A stretch of DNA of 64,000 bases from Glycomyces sambucus. GTDB lineage: Bacteria > Actinomycetota > Actinomycetes > Mycobacteriales > Micromonosporaceae. Made by a program: the position numbers and the translations under genes. The stretch lies in the NCBI RefSeq assembly GCF_900102815.1, contig NZ_FNGF01000002.1:310001-374000 (forward strand). Direction: 5' to 3'. The notes under the pieces are model-generated. The model saw only the letters and a program-made list of their open reading frames with translations. It was not told the origin of the DNA and made no database searches. Shown here in pieces: positions 1 through 8,313 of this stretch (the stretch's first letter is position 1; each line of letters starts with the position of its first letter).

Positions 1-123
1 TTCACCGCCGCCCGCGACGCCACCGCCGACCCCCGCATCGCCGCCGCCCTCGACCGCCACACCGAGACCTTCGTCGCCAGAGCCCGCACCAGAGCCGACG
101 ACCTCGTCGCCGCCCGCCGCTGA
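1..123 (+). CDS. C-terminal end of an unidentified protein (partial)
   Basis: The first reading frame is open from base 1 to a TGA at 121-123, giving 40 residues rich in Ala, Arg and Asp that look like a terminal helix (ending DDLVAARR). The start lies outside the window. A helical C-terminus of a TetR-like or similar regulator would fit, but nothing in the visible part identifies the family. Codon use is the usual C-ending pattern. Confidence 0.5.
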   Translation, partial: FTAARDATADPRIAAALDRHTETFVARARTRADDLVAARR

Positions 124-266
124 CCGCCCACGTCACCACTTCGGACTCGCCGCGCCCCCGCAGCCCGGCCCGCCGATACGATGGGCGCGACCCTGCTCCC
201 CGACCGTGCCAGCAGACCGTGCCATCAGATCAGGCCCTGCGGCCAAGCCCTCCGACAAGGACACCG

Positions 267-2702
267 ATGCCTCCCCGCCGCCCCACCGCGACCCGGCGCC
301 GACTCATCGGAGGAGGACTCGCCCTCTCGGGCGCCGCCCTCCTCGCCGCCTCCGGCGACGACCGCCCCGCCACCGCACCCGACGGCGACCGCGCCGCCGA
401 GCGCGCCGCGACCGGCCTCCTCGACCGCGCCCGCGACCTCCTCGTCGGCGGCGCCTTCGACCCCGCCGACGCGGACTACGCGCAGGCCCTCGGCGCCCTC
501 GACCGCGCCGCGACCCGCTTCTGGGACGACATGGACCGCGGCGAGGACCGCACCGCACTGTGGAGCGACATCGCCCCGCCCTCCGACCCCGCCGGCTTCA
601 ACACCGCCTACTCCCGGATCCTGCGCACCGCCCTCGCGTGGGCCACCCCCGGCACCGGCCAGCACGGCGACGACGCGATCGCCGCGGGCCTCGCCGACGC
701 CCTCGCGCTCCTCCACCGCGAGGGCTACCACGCCGACGCCGAGCGCACCGGCAACTGGTACTGGTGGGAGATCGGCTCGCCCGCCGCCCTCATGCGCGCC
801 TGCGTCCTCCTCGGCGACCACGTCCCCCGCGACGACCTCGCCCGGTACCTCGCCACCGTCGACCGCTGGTGCCCCGGCGCCTCCGTGCGCCCCACCGCAC
901 CCGACGAGGCCGAGACCGGCGCCAACCGCGCCGACAAGGCCGCGATCCTCACCCTCCGCGGCATCCTCGGCCGCAGCCCCGCCAAACTCGAGCAGGCCCG
1001 CGACGACCTCACCGGCGCCGCCGGCGACGGCGCGGGCAACGTCTTCGCGCTCGTCACCGCCGGCGACGGCTTCCACGACGACGGCTCGTACCTCCAGCAC
1101 GGCTGCGTCCCCAGCACCGGCAGCTACGGCATGGTCCTGCTCGGCTCGGTCGCGCTCGTCACCGCGCTCCTCCACGGCACCCGCTGGGCCGTGCCCGCCG
1201 CCGACGTCGAGCGCCTGTACACCACCGTCGAGCAGTCCTTCGCGCCCTTCAACGAGGACGGGCGCTTCATGGACTGCCTGCGCGGCAGGAGCATCGCCCG
1301 CCCCTACCACCGCGACGACACCACCGCCGCCGCGCTCCTCACCGCCGTCACCGCGCTGGCCGAGCACGCCTCCGAACCGCACCGCGCCCGCCTGCGCTCG
1401 CTCGCGAAGGGCTGGCTCGAACGGACCGGCCCCGCGGCCTACTTCGGCGCCGGAGACGTCGGCGGCATCCGGCGCGCCAAGGCCGTCCTCGCCGGCGACG
1501 ACCCGGCCGCCGCCCGGCCCGAACTCACCCGCGTCTACCCCGCGATGGACCGCATGCTCGTGCGCCGCGCCGACTGGTCACTGGCGCTGTCCATGTCCTC
1601 CAACCGCATCGCGGCCTACGAGACCGGAAGCGGCGAGAACCTGCGCGGCTGGTACACCGGCGACGGCATGTCCTACCTGTACCTCACCGCCGACCCGGAC
1701 CAGTACGGCGACGAGTTCTGGCCCACCGCCAACCCGTACCGGTACGCGGGCGTCACCGCCGACACGCGCGAGCGCGGACCCGAGGGCGAGGACGACCGCC
1801 TCACCGCCCCCCGCCCCGCGAACGACGTCGCCGGCGGCGCGACCCTGCTCGACCGGTACGCCGTCGCCGCCATGGACCTCGTCGCCGAGGGCTCCTCCCT
1901 GCGCGCCAAGAAGGCGTGGTTCGTCGCCGGTGACGCCGTGATCGCCCTCGGCGCCGGGATCACCGCCACCGACGGCCGCGCGGTCGTCACCGCCGTCGAG
2001 CAGCGCAACCTCCACGAGGACGGCGACAACCGCCTCCTGGTCGACGACACCGAGCGCGCCCTGGAGGCGGGGCTCTCCGACCGGCTCGTGAACGCCCGCT
2101 GGGCCCACCTCGACGGCGTCGGCGGCTACGTCTTCCCCGGCGGCGCCGACGGGCTCCTCGCGCGCCGCGAGACCCGCCGCGGCTCCTGGAACGACATCGA
2201 GCAGGGCCCCACCACCGGCGGCGGCGACACCACCGTCCACAGCAGGCGGTACCTCTCGCTGTGGTTCAACCACGACGCCTCGCCCGCGGACGCGACCTAC
2301 GCCTACGCGCTCCTGCCGACCGCCACCGCCGAAGCGACCCGCGACTGGGCCGCAGCCAGGCCGGTCACCGTGCTGTCCAACACCACCGCCGTCCAGGCCG
2401 TCGGCGACGAGGGTCTGGGCCTGGTCGCCGCCCACTTCTGGGAGCCCGGCGACGCCGGCGGCCTCGCGTGCGACGCCCCCGCCTCGGTCCTGGCCGTGCG
2501 CGACGGAGACGAGGTGCACGTGGCCGTCGCCGACTCCGGCCGCACCACCGACACGGCCGTGGTCGAACTGCCCTGGGCCGTCGCGGGCGTGCTCCAGGCC
2601 GACGAGACGGTCGTACTCGAAGCCGACCGCCCCGCCAGGCTCGTCGTCCGCCTGCGCGGCACCGGCGGGCGCACCCAGCGGGCCGTGCTCGCCGCTGTCT
2701 AG
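267..2702 (+). CDS. Secreted polysaccharide lyase family 8 (hyaluronate/chondroitin/xanthan lyase type)
   Basis: Predicted to cleave an acidic polysaccharide outside the cell by beta-elimination. The N-terminus has an RRRLIGGG motif followed by a hydrophobic stretch, resembling a twin-arginine signal. PL8 signatures are visible: NWYWWEIG near residue 163, the presumed catalytic Asn in TGANR (about 220), His in YLQHG (about 278), Tyr in GSYG (about 287), a RGRSIAR block and ENLRGWYTGDGMSYLY. I chose ATG 267 because AAGGA lies 5-8 nt upstream; an in-frame GTG at 219 would add 16 residues ahead of the signal. A TACGAT box at 177-182 may be the -10. About 811 residues is normal for the family. 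The substrate cannot be read from sequence. The stop codon overlaps that of the convergent membrane gene at 2699-2702. Confidence 0.9.
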   Translation: MPPRRPTATRRRLIGGGLALSGAALLAASGDDRPATAPDGDRAAERAATGLLDRARDLLVGGAFDPADADYAQALGALDRAATRFWDDMDRGEDRTALWSDIAPPSDPAGFNTAYSRILRTALAWATPGTGQHGDDAIAAGLADALALLHREGYHADAERTGNWYWWEIGSPAALMRACVLLGDHVPRDDLARYLATVDRWCPGASVRPTAPDEAETGANRADKAAILTLRGILGRSPAKLEQARDDLTGAAGDGAGNVFALVTAGDGFHDDGSYLQHGCVPSTGSYGMVLLGSVALVTALLHGTRWAVPAADVERLYTTVEQSFAPFNEDGRFMDCLRGRSIARPYHRDDTTAAALLTAVTALAEHASEPHRARLRSLAKGWLERTGPAAYFGAGDVGGIRRAKAVLAGDDPAAARPELTRVYPAMDRMLVRRADWSLALSMSSNRIAAYETGSGENLRGWYTGDGMSYLYLTADPDQYGDEFWPTANPYRYAGVTADTRERGPEGEDDRLTAPRPANDVAGGATLLDRYAVAAMDLVAEGSSLRAKKAWFVAGDAVIALGAGITATDGRAVVTAVEQRNLHEDGDNRLLVDDTERALEAGLSDRLVNARWAHLDGVGGYVFPGGADGLLARRETRRGSWNDIEQGPTTGGGDTTVHSRRYLSLWFNHDASPADATYAYALLPTATAEATRDWAAARPVTVLSNTTAVQAVGDEGLGLVAAHFWEPGDAGGLACDAPASVLAVRDGDEVHVAVADSGRTTDTAVVELPWAVAGVLQADETVVLEADRPARLVVRLRGTGGRTQRAVLAAV

Positions 2703-3271
2703 CGCCCCAGGTGCGCGGTCGCGGCCGGGCGGAAGAGGAGGAGCAGGGCGAGCGCCGCGGCGAGGACGAAGATGATCTCCAGGACCGACTCGCCGGGCCC
2801 GAACCAGGTCGGAAGGTGGTCGTAGACCTGTTCTGCCACCAGGGAGTCGGCCTCGTTCGCCGTCTCGGTGGCGAACACGTACCCGAGGTGGAACAGGCTC
2901 GGCAGCGCCCACAGGACCACCCCGAGCGGGGCCGCGACGGCCGCGAGCGTGCGGGCGCCCCGGCGGCCCCGGGCGGTGCCGATCGCCGCCGCCACCAAGA
3001 GCGCGGCGAACACGAGCGACGCGGCGACCGCCGCCCAGTACGGCAGGTACCAGGCCGCGGGTCCGAACTGCTCGCACGGGAACGAGCTGTCGGGCCAGCC
3101 CCCCGAAGGCTCCAGGTCCACGACCTCGTCGCACGCGCGCGCCGAGGCGTCCTGGAACGCGCCGTACTGCACGATGCGGGCGATCCCCACGGCCGCCGCC
3201 GCTCCCGCGGCGACCCACAGCGCCGCACCCCCGGCCTTCAGCACGCCGGGCCTGGTCTCGGTCTCGCTCAT
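2699..3271 (-). CDS. Four-helix membrane protein of unknown function
   Basis: About 190 residues with four apparent membrane segments: one near the N-terminus, two in the middle (AAVAASLVFAALLVAAA; a segment ending VLWALPSLF) and one near the C-terminus (LEIIFVLAAALALLLLF). The first extracytoplasmic loop has two cysteines. The start at 3271 is supported by AAGGGG nine nucleotides upstream; a longer in-frame opening to 3364 lacks such a site. It converges on the PL8 gene with overlapping stop codons (CTAG at 2699-2702). I do not recognise the family, and no neighbour suggests a role. Confidence 0.75.
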   Translation of the reverse strand: MSETETRPGVLKAGGAALWVAAGAAAAVGIARIVQYGAFQDASARACDEVVDLEPSGGWPDSSFPCEQFGPAAWYLPYWAAVAASLVFAALLVAAAIGTARGRRGARTLAAVAAPLGVVLWALPSLFHLGYVFATETANEADSLVAEQVYDHLPTWFGPGESVLEIIFVLAAALALLLLFRPAATAHLGR

Positions 3272-3393
3272 CTCGGTGCTCCCCTTCAGCGTCGTGAGCG
3301 ACCACTGTAGGGCCCCGAGGCGACCGTATCGACCGGCGGGGGACCAAGCGGTCGAAAACGGCACGCGGGAGGGGCGTTCGGACCGAGACGCAG

Positions 3394-3550
3394 CGGTCTA
3401 CGGCTTGCTTTGCCTCCTGCGGCCGTCTGCGATTCCTGCGGCCCACGGTCTGCTGTGCCTTCTACGGCCGACTGTGCTTTTCGCGGCCTACGGCCTACTG
3501 TGCTTTCTGCGGCCTACGGCCTACTGTGCTTTCTGCGGCCTATGGCCTGA
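3394..3550. repeat. Degenerate 26/19-bp tandem repeat running into the kdpE 3' end
   Basis: Six head-to-tail units begin with CGG: 26 bp at 3394-3419, 19 bp at 3420-3438, 26 bp at 3439-3464, 19 bp at 3465-3483, 26 bp at 3484-3509 and 26 bp at 3510-3535. A partial unit follows at 3536-3550. The last two full units are identical (CGGCCTACGGCCTACTGTGC plus TTTCTG); older ones have diverged. The short units lack seven bases of the long form. The final partial copy covers the kdpE stop codon (3540-3542) and its last residues. Confidence 0.85.
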
Positions 3551-4214
3551 ACCGGTACCCCATCCCCGGCTCGGTCAGCAGGTGGACCGGGCGGGCCGGG
3601 TCGGCTTCGAGCTTGCGGCGGAGCTGGGCCATGTACTGGCGCAGGTAGTTCGTCTCCCGGTCGTAGTTGGGGCCCCAGACGCGGTGCAGCAGCTCGCGCT
3701 GGCTCACCAGCTTCCCCGGGTTGCGCAGCAGCACTTCGAGGAGCTGCCACTCGGTCGGCGTCAGGCGCACCTCGTCGCCGTCTTTGCGGACCTCCCGCGC
3801 CGCCAGGTCCACCGTCACCGGCCCGATCGCCGTCACCGGCGAGTCCGAGCCCGGACCCGAGCGGCGCGTCGCCGCCCGCACCCGCGCCAGCAGCTCCCCG
3901 ATGTCAAAGGGCTTCGTCACGTAGTCGTCCGCGCCCGCGTCCAGCGCGGCGATCTTCTCCGCGCTCGCGGCCCGGCCCGACAGCACCAGGATCGGCGCCT
4001 TCGACCACCCGCGCAGCCCCTCGATCACCTCGGAGCCGTCCATGTCCGGCAGCCCCAGGTCGAGCACCACCAGGTCGGGCACCACCGCCGCCGCGGCCCG
4101 CAGCGCCTGCGCGCCGTCGGCCGCGGTCGTCACCTCGTACCCGTGCGCCGCCAGGTTGATCCGCAGGGCCCGCGCGATCTGCGGCTCGTCGTCCACCACC
4201 AGTACCTTGATCAC
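3540..4214 (-). CDS. kdpE: KdpE, OmpR-type response regulator of the Kdp potassium system
   Basis: A 224-residue response regulator. The receiver domain has the acidic pair DD at 8-9, phospho-acceptor Asp52 and Lys101 in YVTKPF. The C-terminal winged helix is of OmpR/PhoB type (residues about 125-222), with the GMGYRF ending common in KdpE. It would be phosphorylated by KdpD and activate kdpFABC under potassium limitation. The ATG overlaps the kdpD stop by four bases (4211-4214), indicating translational coupling. Unusually, the structural genes are not adjacent but start 17 kb away at 21032. The last codons lie in a tandem repeat. Confidence 0.95.
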   Translation of the reverse strand: MIKVLVVDDEPQIARALRINLAAHGYEVTTAADGAQALRAAAAVVPDLVVLDLGLPDMDGSEVIEGLRGWSKAPILVLSGRAASAEKIAALDAGADDYVTKPFDIGELLARVRAATRRSGPGSDSPVTAIGPVTVDLAAREVRKDGDEVRLTPTEWQLLEVLLRNPGKLVSQRELLHRVWGPNYDRETNYLRQYMAQLRRKLEADPARPVHLLTEPGMGYRFRP

Positions 4215-6757
4215 TCCGCACCCTCTCCATCGGACGCCGCTATCCGCAGCGCCAGCACCATCGTCAGCCCGCCGCCGGGAGTCGCCTCCGCTGCGAGCGA
4301 GCCGCCCATCGCCTCGGCCAGGCCGCGCGAGAGCGCGAGCCCCAGGCCGACGCCCGTCGTGTTGTCCCGGTCCCCGAGCCGCTGGAACGGCCGGAACATC
4401 GTCTCCCGGTCCTCATCGGGCACCCCCGGGCCCCGGTCGACCACCCGCAGCTCCACCGCCTCGCCGTGGATGCCCGCGGTCACCCGCAGCGGCACCCCCG
4501 CCGGGCTGAACCGGAGCGCGTTCGCGATGACGTTCACCAGGATCCGCTGCAGCAGTCCGGGATCGGCAAGGACCTCGGGCAGATCCGGGGCCACGTCCAG
4601 GCTCACGTCCGCCGCCGCCTCACCGATCTCGTCGAGCGCCCACGGCACCGCCTCGTCCAGCGCGATCGGCACCGGATCGGCCCCCAGCACCCCCGCCTGC
4701 AACCGGCTCATGTCCAGCAGGTTGTCCACCAGGCCCGTCAGCCGCGTCAGCGACTGGTCCGCCGAGTCCAGCAGCTCCGCCCGCTCGGCGGGCGTGAACA
4801 GCTCCCCGGTGGACTTCAGGCTGGAGACCGCGACCCGCGTCGACGCCAGCGGCGTGCGCAGGTCGTGCGAGACCGCCGCCAGCAGCGCCGTCCGCAGCTT
4901 GTCCGCGTCCGTCAACCGCTGCACCGCCTCCGCCTGCCGCTCCAGCCGTTCGCGTTCGAGCGCCGCGGCCGCGTGCATCGCGAACGCCTGCGCGATCCGC
5001 CGGTCCGCCGCCTCGAGCGTGTGCCCGCGCAGCGCCATCGCCAGGTCGTCGTTGATCGGCAGGTCGTTGTCGGCCGCACCGGGACTCGTGCACGCCGCCC
5101 CCGCGTGCGCGACCGGCCGCCACGCCTTCGGGTCGCGCCGCTCGTCGGGGCCCGCGCCCTTCGCCGTCCGCTCCAGCAGCGTCACCGATTCCAGCCCGAA
5201 CGTCTCCCGCAACTGCTCCAGGAGGTCGTCCAGGCGGTTCCCGCCGCGCAGCACGTTCCCCGCGAGCGTCGCCAGGGTCTGCGCCTCCGCGCTGGCCCGC
5301 GCCGCCAGGCGCGCCCGCGCGGCCGACAGGTTCACCACCGCCGCGCCGCCCAGCGCCAGGGCCACGAAGATGACCAGCGCGATCAGCTGCTCCTGGTCGT
5401 GGATCTTCAACTCGTAGTACGGGGTCGCGAAGAAGTAGTTGAGGAGGAAGAACCCCAGCAGCGCCCCCAGCAGCGCCGGCCACATGCCGCCGGTGAGCGT
5501 CAGCGCCATGACGGCGGTGAGGACGATGAGGATCATTGTCGTCAGCGACAGCTCCTCGTGGAACGGGATGAGCACCACCACGAGAGCGGGGATCCCCAGG
5601 AACGCCAGCCCGATCCCGAGCCGGCGTCGCGCGGCCCCGATCAGGTACCGGCCCGAGCGCGAGCGCTGCACGCTCGCGACCCGCTCGTGGCTGACCAGGT
5701 GCACGTCGATCTTCCCCGACCTTGCCGTGGTCGTGACGCCGACGCCGCGCGAGAGCGCCTGCGCGAACCGGCCCCGCCGCGACGCCCCCAGCACCAGCTG
5801 GGTCGCGTTGGCGCCCTGCGCGAACTCCAAGAGCGCGTCGGGGATCGAGTCGCCCACCACCTGGTGGTACGAGCCGCCCAGGTCCTCCACGAGGTTCCGC
5901 TGCCGGGCGAGGTTCCGCGCCGAGGCCGCGCTCGTCAGCCCGTCGCCGGAGGCCACGTACACGGCCTTGAGGTCGGCGCCCCCGGACCGCGCGGCGATGC
6001 GCGCCGCCCGCCGGATCAACGTGTCCCCCTCGTCCCCGCCCGACAGGGCCACGACCACGCGCTCCTTCGACTCCCACACCGCGGTGATGTGCTGGGCCGC
6101 CCGGTACTGCTCCAACTGGTCCTCGACCTTGTCGGCCAGCCACAGCAGCGCCAGCTCCCGCAGCGCCGTCAGGTTCCCCACCCGGAAGTAGTTCGCGAGC
6201 GCCGCGTCCACCTTCTCCGGCGGGTACACGTTCCCGTGCACCATCCTGCGCCGCAACGCCTCCGGCGTGATGTCGGCCAGCTCCACCTGGTCGGCGCGCC
6301 GCACCACCTCATCGGGCACGGTCTCGCGCTGCGGGACCCCGGTGATCTGCGCGACCACGTCGTTCAGCGACTCCAGGTGCTGCACGTTCACCGTCGAGAT
6401 CACGTCGATCCCCGCGTCCAGCAGCTCGTCGATGTCCTGCCAGCGCTTCTCGTTGCGCGACCCCGGCACGTTCGTGTGCGCCAGCTCGTCGACCAGCGCC
6501 ACGGTGGGGGCGCGGGCGACGACGGCGTCCACGTCGAACTCCTCGAAGGCCGACCCCCGGTACTCGACGGTCCTGCGGGGCACGGTCTCGAGGTCGCCGA
6601 TCAGCTCGGCGGTCGCGCGGCGCCCGTGGGTCTCGACGTAGCCGATGACGACGTCGGTTCCGCGCGCGGCGCGGCGGCGGGCCTCCTCCAGGGCGGTGAA
6701 GGTCTTCCCGACGCCCGGGGCGGCGCCGAGGTAGATCCTGAGTTGTCCACGTGGCAC
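4211..6757 (-). CDS. kdpD: KdpD, potassium-responsive sensor histidine kinase
   Basis: An 848-residue full-length KdpD. In order: the N-terminal KdpD domain with a P-loop GAAPGVGKT at 11-19; a UspA-like domain at about 215-345; four closely spaced membrane helices at about 375-475; a GAF-like region; a dimerisation domain with the phospho-acceptor His near 631 (SHDLRTPL); and an ATPase domain with an N-box (NVIANAL) near 741-747 and glycine boxes DRGPGV and GVGLGL. The start is GTG 6757, from which the protein begins MPRGQLRIYLGA, as is typical. It is translationally coupled to kdpE. No potassium-pump gene precedes it; a ROK regulator gene ends 78 bp upstream. Confidence 0.96.
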   Translation of the reverse strand: MPRGQLRIYLGAAPGVGKTFTALEEARRRAARGTDVVIGYVETHGRRATAELIGDLETVPRRTVEYRGSAFEEFDVDAVVARAPTVALVDELAHTNVPGSRNEKRWQDIDELLDAGIDVISTVNVQHLESLNDVVAQITGVPQRETVPDEVVRRADQVELADITPEALRRRMVHGNVYPPEKVDAALANYFRVGNLTALRELALLWLADKVEDQLEQYRAAQHITAVWESKERVVVALSGGDEGDTLIRRAARIAARSGGADLKAVYVASGDGLTSAASARNLARQRNLVEDLGGSYHQVVGDSIPDALLEFAQGANATQLVLGASRRGRFAQALSRGVGVTTTARSGKIDVHLVSHERVASVQRSRSGRYLIGAARRRLGIGLAFLGIPALVVVLIPFHEELSLTTMILIVLTAVMALTLTGGMWPALLGALLGFFLLNYFFATPYYELKIHDQEQLIALVIFVALALGGAAVVNLSAARARLAARASAEAQTLATLAGNVLRGGNRLDDLLEQLRETFGLESVTLLERTAKGAGPDERRDPKAWRPVAHAGAACTSPGAADNDLPINDDLAMALRGHTLEAADRRIAQAFAMHAAAALERERLERQAEAVQRLTDADKLRTALLAAVSHDLRTPLASTRVAVSSLKSTGELFTPAERAELLDSADQSLTRLTGLVDNLLDMSRLQAGVLGADPVPIALDEAVPWALDEIGEAAADVSLDVAPDLPEVLADPGLLQRILVNVIANALRFSPAGVPLRVTAGIHGEAVELRVVDRGPGVPDEDRETMFRPFQRLGDRDNTTGVGLGLALSRGLAEAMGGSLAAEATPGGGLTMVLALRIAASDGEGAE

Positions 6758-6834
6758 CTGCTAATCATTCACGCGTTTCGCCGGTTCGGCCGTCAAGAAC
6801 GCGTCAAAGGTGTCAGGGCCGACCGCCGCGGTCC

Positions 6835-8016
6835 TCAGGCGCCGCCCAGGAACCGCACGATGACGGGGGTCGCGGCGCCCTTGGCGACGGCGTCGGGGCC
6901 GAGCATCCCGGGTGCGATCCGGGCGCTGGCGAACGGCTGCTTGAGGGCGTATTCGCCGGTGGCGGCGGTGATGTCGCCGAGGCGGCGGCCGGCGAGCATG
7001 AGCCCGGCCCAGCCGCCGATGACGATGAGCTCGGGGTTGAACAGGTTGAGGAGGTCGGCCAGGCCCGCGCCGAGGTAGCGGACGGTCTCGTCCACGACGG
7101 CGACGGCGGCGGGGGAGGGGTCCGCCAGCAGGCGCCCGAGCGCGGCCTCCTCGCCGCCGTCGAGGTCGACGGCCCCGGCGGCGGCGAGGTACCGGTCGAG
7201 GATGCCCTCGGCGCCGACGTACGCCTCCAGGCAGCCGCGGCTGCCGCACCGGCACGCGGGGCCGTCGACGCGCATGGTGGTGTGGCCCCATTCGCCCGCG
7301 CTGGAGCCGGCGCCGCGGTACAGGGCGCCTTCGGCGATCACGCAGGAGCCGACGCCGGAGCCGATGAGGGCGATGATGGCGTTCTCGGCGCCGCGTCCGG
7401 CGCCGAACCACAGTTCGGCCTGGCCCATGGTCATCGCGCCGTTCTCGACGTGGACCGGGAGCGGGTCGAGGCGGTCGGCAAGCATGCGGCCCAAGGGGAC
7501 CGCGTCCCAGCCGAACGCCTGGGCGTGGACGACGCCGTCGGGGCCGTACTCGACGATGCCGGGCATGCCGACGCCGACGCCGAGGACGGGGACGCCTCCG
7601 GCCGCGGCGAGCACTTCCTTGACGCCGGCGGCGATGTGCTCGATGACGGTGGCCGGGTCGTGGCGGCCGGTCTCGAGCGCGTAGCGGGCGGCGGCGCGGG
7701 CGGCGAGCTTGAGGTCGAGGAGTTCGACCTGGACGTGGGTCTCGCCGACGTCGACGCCGACGACGAGGGCGTGGCCGGGGTCGACGTCGAGGAGGATGTG
7801 GGGGCGGCCGCCGTCGGAGTCGACCTTCCCGGCCTCGCGGAGGATGCCCTCGGCGATGAGCTCGGCGGTCACGTTGGAGACGGTGGCGGTGCTCAGGTTC
7901 GTGGCGGGGGCGAGGTCGCGGCGGGTCAGCGGGCCGTCGAAGTACAGGGTCCGCAGCAGGCGCGCCCGGTTGCCGAGCTTGAGGTCGCGCGTGGTCATCC
8001 GCTTGGGGCGTTCCAT
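6835..8016 (-). CDS. ROK-family transcriptional repressor (NagC/XylR type)
   Basis: A 393-residue ROK regulator. It has an N-terminal winged helix-turn-helix (about 20-75, with RRDLAPATNLSTATVSNV as recognition region), then an actin-like ROK fold with the phosphate loop VVGVDVGETHV near 100 and the zinc-site signature CRCGSRGCLEAY. Such proteins sense sugars or sugar phosphates and repress transport operons. It is divergent from the ABC importer plus GH1 operon starting at 8314, and the AT-rich intergenic stretch carries tandem inverted repeats suited to it. ATG 8016 is the longest start; an in-frame ATG six codons later is possible. Confidence 0.93.
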   Translation of the reverse strand: MERPKRMTTRDLKLGNRARLLRTLYFDGPLTRRDLAPATNLSTATVSNVTAELIAEGILREAGKVDSDGGRPHILLDVDPGHALVVGVDVGETHVQVELLDLKLAARAAARYALETGRHDPATVIEHIAAGVKEVLAAAGGVPVLGVGVGMPGIVEYGPDGVVHAQAFGWDAVPLGRMLADRLDPLPVHVENGAMTMGQAELWFGAGRGAENAIIALIGSGVGSCVIAEGALYRGAGSSAGEWGHTTMRVDGPACRCGSRGCLEAYVGAEGILDRYLAAAGAVDLDGGEEAALGRLLADPSPAAVAVVDETVRYLGAGLADLLNLFNPELIVIGGWAGLMLAGRRLGDITAATGEYALKQPFASARIAPGMLGPDAVAKGAATPVIVRFLGGA

Positions 8017-8090
8017 CTGTCCACCACTCCGTGTCGTTACCTGTCCGGGACCATGCCGTTATTGCGGGGAGATTGACGGCACGAGTCGAT

Positions 8091-8130
8091 CTACTTAATC
8101 TAAGTCTTAACAGTAAGTCGTAGACCTACT
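8091..8130. promoter_or_regulatory. Tandem inverted repeats between ROK gene and sugar operon (candidate ROK operator)
   Basis: An AT-rich island in otherwise very GC-rich DNA. It holds three consecutive perfect inverted repeats: ACTTA-ATC-TAAGT (8093-8105), CTTA-ACAG-TAAG (8106-8117) and GTAG-AC-CTAC (8120-8129). It lies 77 bp upstream of the ROK start and about 185 bp upstream of the importer start. ROK repressors commonly bind paired AT-rich palindromes, so autoregulation plus control of the divergent operon is the likely role. This is inference. Confidence 0.6.
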
Positions 8131-8218
8131 GATCCAGCCTACATCCGGGTCACTCCGGACCGCGTCGGCCGGAGTCTCTCAAGGGCCCCGGCAGGAGCGG
8201 GAGCGCCGCCCGCACCCC

Positions 8219-8232
8219 AGAGAGCGCTCCCT
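8219..8232. promoter_or_regulatory. CebR/CelR-like LacI-family operator upstream of the first sugar operon
   Basis: AGAGAGCGCTCCCT is a 14-bp palindrome with one mismatched pair and an AGCGCT centre, 82 bp before the binding-protein start. It closely resembles the TGGGAGCGCTCCCA operator known for actinobacterial CebR/CelR repressors. A second box of this type precedes the GH16 gene at 19619. The cognate regulator is not certain; the LacI-family gene at 13354 is the only candidate in the window. Confidence 0.55.
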
Positions 8233-8313
8233 CACAAGGACCCTCCGCACAGGAGCCTTCCGCAATCCCTCCCGGCCGCCGGCGTCCTCCGGCGGCCGCA
8301 GCAAGGAGCATCC

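Noticed and set aside
1578..3446. A long minus-strand frame overlapping the PL8 lyase gene
   Set aside because: Antisense to a gene with clear catalytic motifs; its sequence is Arg/Gly-biased, lacks domains and has no ribosome site.
3394..3550. Short CRISPR-like array
   Set aside because: Units are contiguous tandem copies with no unique spacers and no cas genes nearby.
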